DNA from: GCA-002733465 sp965230525
GTDB lineage: Bacteria > Pseudomonadota > Gammaproteobacteria > Enterobacterales > Kangiellaceae
Assembly: GCA_965230525.1 (NCBI GenBank)
Contig: OZ246008.1
Coordinates: forward strand, 2,480,001-2,544,000
DNA: 64,000 nt
Reading direction: 5' to 3'
Shown in pieces: positions 8,210 through 17,466 of this stretch. Position 1 is the first letter of the stretch. The number at the start of each line of letters is the position of its first letter. The notes beneath the pieces are model-generated. The model saw only the letters and a list, made by a program, of their open reading frames with translations, had not been told where the DNA came from and searched no databases. The position numbers and the translations under genes are program-made.

Positions 8210-9988
8210 CTACCAAATTTTCTTTTCTTTTTGTTCGCGACCACGTTTTTGATATTCACGATACATCTTTCGTCTCAACAGACCACCGGGGTCATCGGGT
8301 ATTTTTTCAAGCCAGTGTTCTAGCGCTTGATCTTTTTCGCTTTTGTCGCGTTGATCTTCTGACAGCTCAGCTTGTTGTTGTTCCTGTTGCTTTTGCTCAT
8401 CAGTTTGTTGTTCCTGTTGTTCCTGAGATTGTTGCTCATCACTTTGTTGTTCTTGCTCAGATTGTTGTTCAGAGTTTTGTTCCGATTGAGAGTCAGACTC
8501 TGATTCCGATTGTTGCTCTTCTTGATTTTGTTCTTGCTGATCTTGGTTTTGTTGCTGCTCTTGCTCTTGCTGTTGTTGCTTGAGTAAATCTTCAACAATT
8601 TTTTTATTATATTTAGCATCATCAACTAATGATTCGTTACCCGCTTGTTGGCTATTAATCACTTTGTCGTAAGCATCAATGGCTTCTTGCAACGCTTGTC
8701 CTTTGGCTAAACTATTGGCGCGATTATAGATAGATTTCAAGTCGTCATCATTGGCGTATAGTTGCAGCGCGGAATCATAGTCGCCATTCTTATAAGCTGC
8801 CGCGGCTTGCCATTTTTCATTTTCAAATAATTCAGCGGCTTTGTCATATTGCTCACGATTAAACGCTTCTTTGGCTTGTTGATCGGGAGTTTTCCAAAGG
8901 TTATCCCATGCACTGGCATGAGCGACATTGGGCACACTGAGGAACGCGCTGGTTAAACCAAACATTAATAAAAAGCTAAATACCGGACTGGTCGTTGGCC
9001 GCATCAGCTTAATGAATACCAGTATTAGCACCAACCAAGAAATCCAGTAACCGTCATCAATCCATCGACTGATTCGTTCATCGGATTGTTCGGTTTTTTC
9101 TTTTGCATCCAGTGCAAGCTGGTCGAGAATGAATTCTACATCTTTAGAATCAGCAGAAAGCTCGACATACTGACCGTTTGCTCCGCGTGCGATGCTTTTT
9201 AGCCGCGAAGATTCGAGTTTAGGTAAAATAATATTGCCATTATTATCTTTTAGGAATCCATTATTATCCGGTAGCGGGATAGGTGCACCTTGCTCGGTTC
9301 CAATCGCTAAGATTGATAATAGATAGCCACTTTGATTGGCTGTTTCGACAACTGGGTCGGTGTATTCTTGTTCGACACCATCAGTTATCCAAATAATTTG
9401 TCCGCGAGGTTGGCGGGCGTTCTTCAGCAAGTTGACCGCTGCTTCAATAGCAAGGTCAGGGCGACTACCGAGCACTGGCATAATACCGGTGGACAATGTT
9501 GGTACCATCGATGCAATGGTGTTGGCATCTGAGGTCAATGGCGAAATTACAAATGCGTCGCCTGCGTATACCACTAAACCGATCGTGCCTTCAGTGGTGC
9601 GCTCTAGTAAATCCATAATTTTGTGTCGAGCCCGATCAATTCTTGCCGGCTTTACATCGGTAGCATCCATTGATAATGAGAGATCTAACAACACCACGCG
9701 AGCGTTTTCTGTTTGAAAAACCGGTACGGCTTTTTCTCGAAACGATGGCCCACTGAATGCAAAAATCATAAGACAGCCAATGATCGCCGTTAACCAAAAG
9801 CCAAAATAGGAGCGTTGTTTTTCACCCGAAACAACTAAAAATTTAAGTAGATGAGGTGAAATGACTGATTGCCAGCTCGATTGCTTTTTAGCATAGTGCC
9901 TAACGCCGTAGAGGGCGATGAGTAAAGGTATAGTCAGCCAAAGTAGCTCCGGTCTGATTAAATGAAATTCAGAAAAATCAATTGGCAT
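8210..9988 (-). CDS. batB: BatB-BatC fusion: vWA domain plus TPR and Gln/Glu-rich tail
   Basis: About 592 residues from ATG 9988 (an in-frame ATG at 9997 is possible). Two N-terminal membrane helices, a von Willebrand A domain with the metal-site motif DLSLSMDAT, a third helix (about 310-330), a second signal-like hydrophobic stretch, then TPR repeats (about 360-450). A long Gln/Glu/Ser-rich low-complexity segment precedes the C-terminal PDDPGGLLRRKM motif typical of BatC. BatB and BatC are separate genes in some bacteria and fused here. The N-terminus overlaps the batA end. Confidence 0.85.
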   Translation of the reverse strand: MPIDFSEFHLIRPELLWLTIPLLIALYGVRHYAKKQSSWQSVISPHLLKFLVVSGEKQRSYFGFWLTAIIGCLMIFAFSGPSFREKAVPVFQTENARVVLLDLSLSMDATDVKPARIDRARHKIMDLLERTTEGTIGLVVYAGDAFVISPLTSDANTIASMVPTLSTGIMPVLGSRPDLAIEAAVNLLKNARQPRGQIIWITDGVEQEYTDPVVETANQSGYLLSILAIGTEQGAPIPLPDNNGFLKDNNGNIILPKLESSRLKSIARGANGQYVELSADSKDVEFILDQLALDAKEKTEQSDERISRWIDDGYWISWLVLILVFIKLMRPTTSPVFSFLLMFGLTSAFLSVPNVAHASAWDNLWKTPDQQAKEAFNREQYDKAAELFENEKWQAAAAYKNGDYDSALQLYANDDDLKSIYNRANSLAKGQALQEAIDAYDKVINSQQAGNESLVDDAKYNKKIVEDLLKQQQQEQEQQQNQDQQEQNQEEQQSESESDSQSEQNSEQQSEQEQQSDEQQSQEQQEQQTDEQKQQEQQQAELSEDQRDKSEKDQALEHWLEKIPDDPGGLLRRKMYREYQKRGREQKEKKIW

Positions 9989-11009
9989 ATTGATCACCTC
10001 TTTGTTTCATTACGCTAAATAGACTAGTGAGTAAGTTAATTACCAAAGGCAAAAGTAAAAATCCAAATGCGGCAAGTAGCGCCCAATAATATAACTCTTG
10101 AACAGGGCGGTAGACTTCGGGTTTATCTTCCACTGGCTCTAACTGATCCAGTATTTCATAAATGGTAGCTAACTCTTCCGTACTGCGTGCACGGAAATAC
10201 CGACCACCGGTAATCTTGGCAACAGTTTTCAATGTTTCTTCATCAAGTTCTGCCGAGGGGTTAAAGGTTGTGGTGCCAAATAGTAAAGAGCGGCGAGTTT
10301 GTTTATCTGCACCCACGCCAACTGTATAAATTTTAATTTCTGCATGGGCGGCCAATTTAGCCGCTTCGATGGGATCAAGCTCCCCCGAGTTATTGCGACC
10401 ATCGGTGAGTAAAATTAACACGCGATTTTCTGCCGGTCTTTCGCGTAGTCGTTTAATCGATAAACCAATGCCATCGCCAATTGCGGTACGTGATGCACCA
10501 GCTAAGCCGATGACTGTTTCATCCAACATAAATTGAACGGTTTTTAGGTCAAACGTTAATGGCGTTTGCAAGTAAGCTTTTTCACCGAACAATACTAAAC
10601 CTAATCGATCACCCTCACGCTTCTCAATAAATTCAGACAGTATCGATTTAACTACCGTCAGGCGGTTAGCGCGTCGTCCTTTTAAAGTTAAATCTTCTTC
10701 TTCCATACTGCCAGATATATCGATACTTAACAGTAAATCACGACCGGTGGTTGGTAGCTCAATGGGTTCATCAATCCACTGTGGTCTAGCGCAAGCTAAG
10801 ACAACACAACACCAAAGCAGAAAACTGATTAAGTTAGCTACCCATTGACGAGAAGAGCTGCTCGATTGATTGAGTTGAATGGCTTGCCAGCTTGAAAACA
10901 AAGGTGTCCTAATGGAAGTGAGTCTCGGCTGTTGTGGTTTTCGCAGCAGCCAAATAATTAACGGCAAAGGGGTTGCTAAAAGTGCGAGTGGATAAACGAG
11001 TTCGATCAT
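9978..11009 (-). CDS. batA: BatA-like vWA-domain membrane protein
   Basis: 343 residues. Two N-terminal membrane segments (about 5-20 and 58-75), a von Willebrand A domain with the metal-ion-dependent adhesion motif DISGSM near residue 95 and the TDG motif (LLTDGRNNSG), and a C-terminal helix near 310-335. This is the BatA arrangement, anchored in the inner membrane with the vWA domain periplasmic or cytosolic depending on topology. It is expected to act with BatB, BatD and the MoxR ATPase. It abuts DUF4381 (shared base 11009). Confidence 0.87.
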   Translation of the reverse strand: MIELVYPLALLATPLPLIIWLLRKPQQPRLTSIRTPLFSSWQAIQLNQSSSSSRQWVANLISFLLWCCVVLACARPQWIDEPIELPTTGRDLLLSIDISGSMEEEDLTLKGRRANRLTVVKSILSEFIEKREGDRLGLVLFGEKAYLQTPLTFDLKTVQFMLDETVIGLAGASRTAIGDGIGLSIKRLRERPAENRVLILLTDGRNNSGELDPIEAAKLAAHAEIKIYTVGVGADKQTRRSLLFGTTTFNPSAELDEETLKTVAKITGGRYFRARSTEELATIYEILDQLEPVEDKPEVYRPVQELYYWALLAAFGFLLLPLVINLLTSLFSVMKQRGDQYAN

Positions 11010-11662
11010 TATTTGGCCTCACTGCAGTGATTGGGTGAGGCTTTGCGAAAAATTGCAAGTTGCGTTTTGGCCGAGGATTTAATGATAGTTTCAATACAGG
11101 CCTCGCTGGTTTTTAACAACTTTGACCATTGTGTTTGCTCAACTGTGGTCGACTTTTGATAGGCTGCTTGAGCAAATAGTTGACTATCTTTATCGGAAAA
11201 TAATGGCTGATTCGAAGCATTTGAATTTTGATTAAATCTGGTCATTTGTTGATTCAAAAACTCGACCCAGCGTGCACCATTTAATGAAGCGATTTGGTGT
11301 CGATCAAAATATAACAAGCACACTCTTTTTAATAACGCGGATAAACGCGCAATTGATGCCGCGTTGATTTCATTGGATGTTAAAGAAGCTAACTGAGCCA
11401 ATTCTTGTTTGGCGGGTTTTAGCAATCGTATGGCTCGATAGTACTGTATTCGACGATAAACAAAGTAACCTATTATGACTAATAGAATGCCAAGTAATAT
11501 CCACCAACCAGGCGCATAAGGAAATGCATCGATCGGCTCAGGCAAATGAATATCTCTCAGCTTATCCAGTGGATTTTCCGCCGCAGGCTGTGCGTTTTGC
11601 ACTGCGCCTGGTGGGGGAGTCGTGGATTCGGTTAAACCAGAGTTCTGTGGTTGATTATTCAT
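11009..11662 (-). CDS. DUF4381 membrane protein of the Bat operon
   Basis: 217 residues. A Pro-rich N-terminus with LPEPIDAFPYAPGWWIL is the conserved motif of DUF4381, followed by one membrane helix (about 50-70) and a soluble alpha-helical region. DUF4381 genes occur almost always between DUF58 and batA genes, as here, and the protein is presumed to be part of the same envelope complex. Its function is unknown. The stop overlaps the batA start, indicating coupling. Confidence 0.82.
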   Translation of the reverse strand: MNNQPQNSGLTESTTPPPGAVQNAQPAAENPLDKLRDIHLPEPIDAFPYAPGWWILLGILLVIIGYFVYRRIQYYRAIRLLKPAKQELAQLASLTSNEINAASIARLSALLKRVCLLYFDRHQIASLNGARWVEFLNQQMTRFNQNSNASNQPLFSDKDSQLFAQAAYQKSTTVEQTQWSKLLKTSEACIETIIKSSAKTQLAIFRKASPNHCSEAK

Positions 11663-11663
11663 A

Positions 11664-12740
11664 TCAAGAACTCCTCACGCCGCTCAAGGGTATTTCCGAA
11701 CGAGGGTTTGTCCCGGTAGAACCATGTTGTCCAATTGAGAACTGTTGATAATTGGTATCAATAAAGCTGAAAACGCCGCGATGGCTTACCGCAAAATCTT
11801 TAATTCGGTCGGTCTTATCGGCAAACTGCTTTTGATAATTATGCCTCAGTTGAGTTTGGTTGGTATTTAGTAAACCATTTTGGAAACCATCGGTAATGCC
11901 ATACAATCCGGCGGGTGGGAGTTGCGCTTCAATCGGATCGCTGACTTTAATACAATGAACATCGGCGTGTTGAGAAATTTTGCTCAACTGCCTTTCACAC
12001 TCAGCGTCAAATAATTCGAAATCGCTTACCAGGTGAATCAAGCTGCCGGGTTTAGCGAGGTATCTTAGCCGCTTAAGAGTTTCTCTTAGCGGATTATTTT
12101 TTTCAGGCTCAATACTGTCATTCGGTCGCGATTGATTGTTTTGTGTCGTGGTAAAACAAGTTTGCAGTGATTGTTGGTGGCTTTCAACAATTCGATTTAA
12201 AAGCCGCATACAATTTCTGCGATTACCTGAAGGCTTCATTTCAAAATGATCGGTTTCAGAGAAAAGTAGCGCACCAAACCGGTCACCATTTGATAAAGTA
12301 TGCCACATGAGTTGGCCGGCTATATGACTTGCTACAATTGATTTAAAGGCCTTAGCGGTACCAAAAAACATCGGCGCAGTATGATCGAGCACCACAAAGA
12401 CAGGTCGCTCTCGTTCCTCTTTAAACAGTTTGGTGTGTGCTTCACCGGTTCTTGCTGTGACTTTCCAATCGATATTGCGAATGTCATCACCAATTTGGTA
12501 CATCCGCACTTCGTCAAAGTCCATGCCTCGACCTTTGAAGCGAGATCGAAATCCACCGACACGGTTGGTTTTTACCATGGATTCAGGCGCGAGCCATTTG
12601 ATCACGGGTTTAACGCGGGTTTCTAGCAGTTGGTTTAGGGTGAGATCGATCCCCGGCTTAAAATTCGGATCATCATAATCCGCAGCCGCTGATTCAAAAG
12701 AATGCGATAAATTTGACCAACTAGCCATAGTATTTGTCAA
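11664..12740 (-). CDS. DUF58 domain protein
   Basis: 358 residues. The DUF58 signature GRGMDFDEVRMYQIGDDIRN is at about 69-88, followed by a vWA-like fold (VFVVLDHTAPMFF) in the C-terminal half. DUF58 proteins are partners of MoxR ATPases. It starts 29 bases after moxR and ends one base before the DUF4381 start. ATG at 12728 (residue 5) is an alternative start. The biochemical role is not known. Confidence 0.87.
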   Translation of the reverse strand: MTNTMASWSNLSHSFESAAADYDDPNFKPGIDLTLNQLLETRVKPVIKWLAPESMVKTNRVGGFRSRFKGRGMDFDEVRMYQIGDDIRNIDWKVTARTGEAHTKLFKEERERPVFVVLDHTAPMFFGTAKAFKSIVASHIAGQLMWHTLSNGDRFGALLFSETDHFEMKPSGNRRNCMRLLNRIVESHQQSLQTCFTTTQNNQSRPNDSIEPEKNNPLRETLKRLRYLAKPGSLIHLVSDFELFDAECERQLSKISQHADVHCIKVSDPIEAQLPPAGLYGITDGFQNGLLNTNQTQLRHNYQKQFADKTDRIKDFAVSHRGVFSFIDTNYQQFSIGQHGSTGTNPRSEIPLSGVRSS

Positions 12741-12769
12741 AATCCATGTCAGTTAACTGGGGTTGACGA

Positions 12770-13732
12770 TTAAGCAACGGGAGTCAACGCAATGAGTTTT
12801 TCGATCACCTGATCGGTGCTGACACCCTCAGCTTCTGCTTCATAAGTTAAAATTAAGCGATGTCTGAGGACATCATAGGCCATATTTTGGATGTCTTCGG
12901 GTGTCACAAAGTCTCTACCGGCAAGCCACGCAGCCGCTCTGGCGCAGCGATCTAATGAAATCGTGGCTCGTGGACTTGCGCCGTAATCTAACCAACGGTT
13001 TAAATCGTTATCTAATTCACTGGTTTCTCGAGTGTTCATAATCAGTTGGATGATATAAGTTTGCAATTCATCCGCCATATGAATATCAAGCACTTGATCG
13101 CGTGCAGTAAACAAGTCCTCTTGCATTAGATCAATTGATTCGGTTTCGCTAAAGTCCTTGTGTGCCTCGGCGCGAGTTAATGCCAATATTTTTGCTTCAG
13201 CAGCCGCATCGGGATAGCCGACCTTAACATGCATTAAGAAGCGGTCTAGTTGTGCTTCTGGCAACGGATAGGTTCCTTCCTGCTCAATTGGGTTTTGGGT
13301 CGCCATCACCAAGAATAGCTTATCTAAATCGTAAGTATGGCTTCCGACGGTGACTTGGCGCTCAGCCATGGCTTCTAAAAGCGCGGACTGAACCTTGGCC
13401 GGTGCACGGTTAATCTCATCAGCGAGCACCAGATTGTGGAAAATAGGGCCTTTTTCAAATTTAAAAGTGCCATCTTGAGGGCGATAAATTTCCGTCCCAG
13501 TAAGGTCGGCCGGTAATAAGTCAGGGGTAAATTGAATACGATGAAAGTTGCCTTCGATTCCTTTTGAAAGGGCATTAATCGCTCTTGTTTTAGCGAGACC
13601 AGGCGCGCCTTCAACGATTAAATGACCATCGGCGAGCAAAGCTATCATCAAACGCTCTATCAGGCGCTCTTGTCCAACAATTTGTTTGCTTAGGTTCTGT
13701 TTTAATTGGCTAAACTTTTCCTGTAACGACAT
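12770..13732 (-). CDS. moxR: MoxR-family AAA+ ATPase
   Basis: 320 residues, full length. Walker A is GAPGLAKT (about 40-47), Walker B LVLADEINRAPAKVQ (about 101-115), followed by the sensor region MATQNPIEQEGTYPLPEAQL and the AAA lid. MoxR ATPases act as chaperones for vWA-domain partners, which are encoded immediately downstream. It is first in the moxR-DUF58-DUF4381-batA-batBC-batD operon and is divergent from the DUF5062 gene. Confidence 0.92.
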   Translation of the reverse strand: MSLQEKFSQLKQNLSKQIVGQERLIERLMIALLADGHLIVEGAPGLAKTRAINALSKGIEGNFHRIQFTPDLLPADLTGTEIYRPQDGTFKFEKGPIFHNLVLADEINRAPAKVQSALLEAMAERQVTVGSHTYDLDKLFLVMATQNPIEQEGTYPLPEAQLDRFLMHVKVGYPDAAAEAKILALTRAEAHKDFSETESIDLMQEDLFTARDQVLDIHMADELQTYIIQLIMNTRETSELDNDLNRWLDYGASPRATISLDRCARAAAWLAGRDFVTPEDIQNMAYDVLRHRLILTYEAEAEGVSTDQVIEKLIALTPVA

Positions 13733-13964
13733 TGAGTTGTGACCTTTTTCGCTGTGAATCCATTAAAATTGAATAGAAATTTTCAAATTGGGCTGCATTT
13801 TTACCTGATTTGCCCCCTGATTGCTAGTGGTTAGAGTTCAATTTACTGGAAAGATTCCGGTTATTTGCAACAAAGTGTTAAACCTGCAAGAATCGAGGAA
13901 ATTGTTCCTCATATGGGGAGCTGTATAACACTTTCTGTGGTAATTATGCGTAATAGGATAGCAA

Positions 13965-14225
13965 ATGAAAAAGCTCAAGAATGAAGCGCAATTGGCGAAG
14001 ATGGCGGTGACCATTGGTGAAAAATACGCCATCAATCGAGGCTACAAGAATTTTAGTGCGACCGACAGTGCTCCTCAAAAGGTTGAGAGTCTCTATCGTT
14101 TGCTGGTACAAGATAATTTAGTTCAAGCTTTAGCCAAAGATCAGGAAAATCAAGTAAACATGAAGCATAAGCTAGCGATATGGATTGCAAAGCAATTGCC
14201 GGAAGATCATCCGTTACTTAAATAA
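13965..14225 (+). CDS. DUF5062 family protein
   Basis: 86 residues, starting MKKLKNEAQLAKMAVTIGEK. The N-terminal KKLKNEA, the middle APQKVESLYRLLVQD and the end KHKLAIWIAKQLPEDHPLL match the small DUF5062 family I recall from Vibrio, Shewanella and relatives. It is a soluble alpha-helical protein of unknown function. The gene is divergent from moxR and 41 bases upstream of the M20 peptidase gene, with which it may be co-transcribed. Confidence 0.75.
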   Translation: MKKLKNEAQLAKMAVTIGEKYAINRGYKNFSATDSAPQKVESLYRLLVQDNLVQALAKDQENQVNMKHKLAIWIAKQLPEDHPLLK

Positions 14226-14266
14226 TTTTGTGGGCCTGGTAACAACCAAGCAATAGGGGAGAGTTG

Positions 14267-15754
14267 ATGAAGTTTTTGGCTAAACTTTGGTCATTATTTA
14301 AAGTGTTATTGGTGTTAACGGTCATTCTAGCGGCTGTTATGGTATACCGCACCTATCAGTTCACGGCAGACTATTCAACCGAAACCAAAGTGCCGGTGTT
14401 GTCTATCGACTATCAACAAGCTGCTGAGCGTTTAGCCGGTGCCCTAAAGTTTGAGACTATTTCAAACCAGCAGCCGGAGTTGCGCCAAGCCTCTCAATTT
14501 TTGGCCTTTCATGACTATCTTGCTTTGAATTTTCCTCAGGTGCATCAGCAACTTGAATTAACCAAAATCAACCAATTAAGTTTGCTTTATAAACTACCCG
14601 CGGCTAAACCAAGTAAATTAAAACCGGCGCTATTGATGGCACATTTTGATGTCGTACCGGTTGACCCATCCACCCTGCAAGATTGGCAATACCCGCCCTT
14701 TGAAGGTGTAGTGGAGCAAGGCAATATTTGGGGGAGGGGAACATTAGATGACAAGGGTGCTGTTTTAGCCATACTCGAAGCGTTGGAGTTTCAACTTAAT
14801 CACGGCTTTGCCAGCGAGCGAGATCTTTATTTTTTCTTTGGTCACGACGAAGAAGTCGGTGGTCTTGAGGGAGCTGCTAAGGCTGCCGAGTATTTAAAGT
14901 CGAAAGGCGTTAACTTTGAATATGTACTCGATGAAGGTGGTTTTGTCACTGAGCGCATGATGCCCGGATTTGAATTGCCGCTCGCTTTGATTGGGGTCGC
15001 GGAAAAAGGTTATGTCAGTGCACAATTATCCGTTCAGTCGACTGGCGGTCATTCATCAGTGCCGCCGCCGAGCACCGGAATTGGAATTTTGAGTCAAGCA
15101 ATCGTGCGCCTCGAAACCAATCAATTTAAACCTCGACTGGTTGATGCAACCGAAAGTATGTTGACAACCATCGGTCGAAACATGCCCTTTAGTCGACGAT
15201 TAATTTTTGCTAACTTGTGGTTATTTAAACCTTTCTTAATTGACCAACTGGTCCAATCCAATGTTACCAATGCCACAATAAGAACTACCACGGCCGCAAC
15301 CGTTTTTAAAGCGGGAGATAAAGAAAATGCGTTGCCAATTAACTCGCAAGCAATCGTTAATTTTCGACTATTGCCGGGTGATACCGTTGCAGGGGTAGAA
15401 CAACACATCATTGAAACCGTGAATGATCAACGAGTAGAAGTTGAAATTCTAAAAGGCAAAGAAGCGACTCCGATCTCGAGTACCACATCGGCAACCTTTA
15501 CTGATTTAGTAAAAATTATTGACCAAGTGTCACCAGAGCAGGGGATGGTGATTGTGCCAAATCTGATGGTGGGTGGCACAGATAGTAGCCACTTCGTTGG
15601 ATTGGCAGAGAATATTTATCGCTTTAATGGCGTCAAAATTAATCCGGAAAGCTTTTCCGGATTTCATGGCACCAATGAATACTTGCCTGTGGCAGAATAT
15701 CGACGCGCCATCAATTTTTATTCACAAATATTACTTCGCCACAGTGTGCAGTAA
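14267..15754 (+). CDS. M20-family metallopeptidase with N-terminal membrane anchor
   Basis: About 495 residues from ATG 14267, which has GGGGAGAG just upstream (a TTG at 14264 is less likely). An N-terminal helix (about 10-28) anchors it. The zinc-site residues are visible: His126 in MAHFDVVPVDP, Asp in WGRGTLDDKG, Glu-Glu in FGHDEEVGG, Asp in DEGG and His in GTDSSHF. The sequence resembles the PM20D1/carboxypeptidase S branch, which hydrolyses N-acyl amino acids or dipeptides. The active domain probably faces the periplasm. Confidence 0.85.
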   Translation: MKFLAKLWSLFKVLLVLTVILAAVMVYRTYQFTADYSTETKVPVLSIDYQQAAERLAGALKFETISNQQPELRQASQFLAFHDYLALNFPQVHQQLELTKINQLSLLYKLPAAKPSKLKPALLMAHFDVVPVDPSTLQDWQYPPFEGVVEQGNIWGRGTLDDKGAVLAILEALEFQLNHGFASERDLYFFFGHDEEVGGLEGAAKAAEYLKSKGVNFEYVLDEGGFVTERMMPGFELPLALIGVAEKGYVSAQLSVQSTGGHSSVPPPSTGIGILSQAIVRLETNQFKPRLVDATESMLTTIGRNMPFSRRLIFANLWLFKPFLIDQLVQSNVTNATIRTTTAATVFKAGDKENALPINSQAIVNFRLLPGDTVAGVEQHIIETVNDQRVEVEILKGKEATPISSTTSATFTDLVKIIDQVSPEQGMVIVPNLMVGGTDSSHFVGLAENIYRFNGVKINPESFSGFHGTNEYLPVAEYRRAINFYSQILLRHSVQ

Positions 15755-15776
15755 TCAGTCACCAATTATCCACGGA

Positions 15777-16370
15777 ATGAATATGCAACAACTTGAAAAT
15801 AACCTCTTTCTTGTCAAAGAGCATCTCGGTATTTTAAAAGCGGCCAACAACTACGATATTTATGACCCCAAAACTGGCAACATTATTATGGAGTGCAGAG
15901 AGCCGACCTTGGGACTATTTACTAAGCTTTTAAGATTTACCGATTATAAAACCATGACACCCTTTGATGTGCAAATTCGGCTACCGGATGGTACCCCAGT
16001 GGTGCGAATAAAACGTGGCGTGTCTTTTTGGCTTTCTCGCGTTGAAGTAACCGATGGCGAAAATAATTTAATTGGCACCTTCAAACAAAAGTTTTTCTCA
16101 ATTGGCGGCCGGTTTGAGTTAATGGATTCCAATGACCAAGTAATTTGCCACTTGAAAGGTAACTTGATTGGCTGGAATTTTAAGTTTATTCGAAATGATC
16201 GAGTGCTGGCACATGTCTCGAAAAAATGGAGCGGGGTTGGAAAAGAATTTTTTACTAGCGCTGATAACTATGTGTTAGAAATTAATCCGGAGGTTGGCGC
16301 TGATCAAGCTTTACGTAAATTAATTTTGGCTGCGGTCATGTGTATCGATATGGTACTTAAAGAAAAATAA
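15777..16370 (+). CDS. LURP-one-related / scramblase-like protein
   Basis: About 197 residues from ATG 15777; a second ATG at 15783 has CGGA at better spacing, so the start could be 6 bases later. The frame is open further upstream into the M20 gene, but that part overlaps coding sequence and is ignored. The fold signature is repeated beta-strands with RFTDYKTMTPFDVQIR, F..GGRFELMD and a hydrophobic C-terminal helix (LRKLILAAVMCIDMVL), as in the LURP-one/tubby-like family. The role in bacteria is unknown. Confidence 0.65.
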   Translation: MNMQQLENNLFLVKEHLGILKAANNYDIYDPKTGNIIMECREPTLGLFTKLLRFTDYKTMTPFDVQIRLPDGTPVVRIKRGVSFWLSRVEVTDGENNLIGTFKQKFFSIGGRFELMDSNDQVICHLKGNLIGWNFKFIRNDRVLAHVSKKWSGVGKEFFTSADNYVLEINPEVGADQALRKLILAAVMCIDMVLKEK

Positions 16371-16490
16371 TCTATCAATTTTGTTAATCAAAATTAAAAA
16401 CAATGAAGTGTAAAAACTACTAAGAAAAATTTGATAGCAAGAAAAAAAATAATTAAATAAGAAATCTATAAAACGAGATACTTTAGCAAA

Positions 16491-17300
16491 ATGCCAAGCA
16501 TAAAAATAAGAGATACCGAATTATTCTACTACGATAGTGGTAAGACCGAGTCTAATCAAACCATTGTTTTTGCACATGGTCTGCTTTGGGATCATGAAAT
16601 GTTTATGCCACAAATTGAATATTTTAAAAAGCATTATCGTTGTATTGCTTTCGACTTTCGAGGGCAAGGAAAAAGTAAGGTGACCCGCACTGGCTATGAT
16701 ATGGATAATCTCACCTTAGACACTTTAGCGTTATTAGATGAGTTAGTGGAGGGACCGGTTCATTTTGTTGGTTTGTCCATGGGTGGTTTTATTGGAATGA
16801 GAATCGCCATTAATCACCCTGAACGACTAAGTTCACTGATGCTATTGGAAACCACGGCTGATCCAGAACCCGAAGAAAATAAGCCTCGCTATCTCAAGCT
16901 GTGTTTTATCGCCAAATGGATTTCGATTTCGCTAATTGTCGATAAAACCATGGCAATCATGTTTTCTCAAAGCTTTTTAAATGACCCAAGCAAGACAGAG
17001 ATAAAGAAAGAGTACCAAGAACGACTGAAAAATTTAAAGCGATGGACGTTTACTCGCTCTGTGTTTGGAGTAATCCATCGAGAAGGTGTTTATCAAGATT
17101 TGAACAAGATCAACACGCCCACGTTAATCATGGTGGGAGATGAAGATGTGGCCACTGTACCGGCCAAGTCGGAACGTATGCATCAAGCTATTGCTGGATC
17201 GCAATTAAAAGTAATAGCTCAAGCGGGGCATACTTCGAGTATAGAACAACCGCAAATGGTGATAGAGGCGATGCAAGGCTTTCTCGCAAACCTTGATTGA
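16491..17300 (+). CDS. Alpha/beta-fold hydrolase
   Basis: 269 residues. The catalytic Ser sits in GLSMGGF (about 96-102), the oxyanion region is HGLLWD (30-35), the acid is in GDEDVATVPA, and the His is in AGHTSSIEQP near the C-terminus. It resembles 3-oxoadipate enol-lactonase/esterase types, but the substrate cannot be told. It lies 98 bases upstream of fadI but before the PsrA-like palindrome, so it is probably transcribed separately from fadIJ. Confidence 0.85.
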   Translation: MPSIKIRDTELFYYDSGKTESNQTIVFAHGLLWDHEMFMPQIEYFKKHYRCIAFDFRGQGKSKVTRTGYDMDNLTLDTLALLDELVEGPVHFVGLSMGGFIGMRIAINHPERLSSLMLLETTADPEPEENKPRYLKLCFIAKWISISLIVDKTMAIMFSQSFLNDPSKTEIKKEYQERLKNLKRWTFTRSVFGVIHREGVYQDLNKINTPTLIMVGDEDVATVPAKSERMHQAIAGSQLKVIAQAGHTSSIEQPQMVIEAMQGFLANLD

Positions 17301-17336
17301 TTGCACTAAGCTGAAAGCTGTAATCTATTGCCATTT

Positions 17337-17354
17337 TTCAAACGATCGTTTGAA
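17337..17354. promoter_or_regulatory. Perfect palindrome matching the PsrA/FadP operator
   Basis: TTCAAACGATCGTTTGAA is an 18-bp perfect inverted repeat with core CAAAC-N4-GTTTG. This is the published form of the operator of PsrA, the TetR-family repressor of fatty-acid degradation genes in Pseudomonas and Shewanella. It lies 113 bases before the preferred fadI start. Regulation of fadIJ by a PsrA-like protein is inferred. Confidence 0.7.
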
Positions 17355-17466
17355 TTAAGCGTTTGAATATAGTAAATTGCGCATCTGATGGTCAAAAATG
17401 GCCTTGAATTCCCGCGATCTGCTGCCATCTAATAAAGATAACAGTGGTCAAACTTCAGGAACCGGT

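Noticed and set aside
8320..8625. Asn/Lys/Ser-rich frame on the same strand as batBC
   Set aside because: It is a shifted reading of the Gln/Glu-rich batBC segment, with no start signal or motif.
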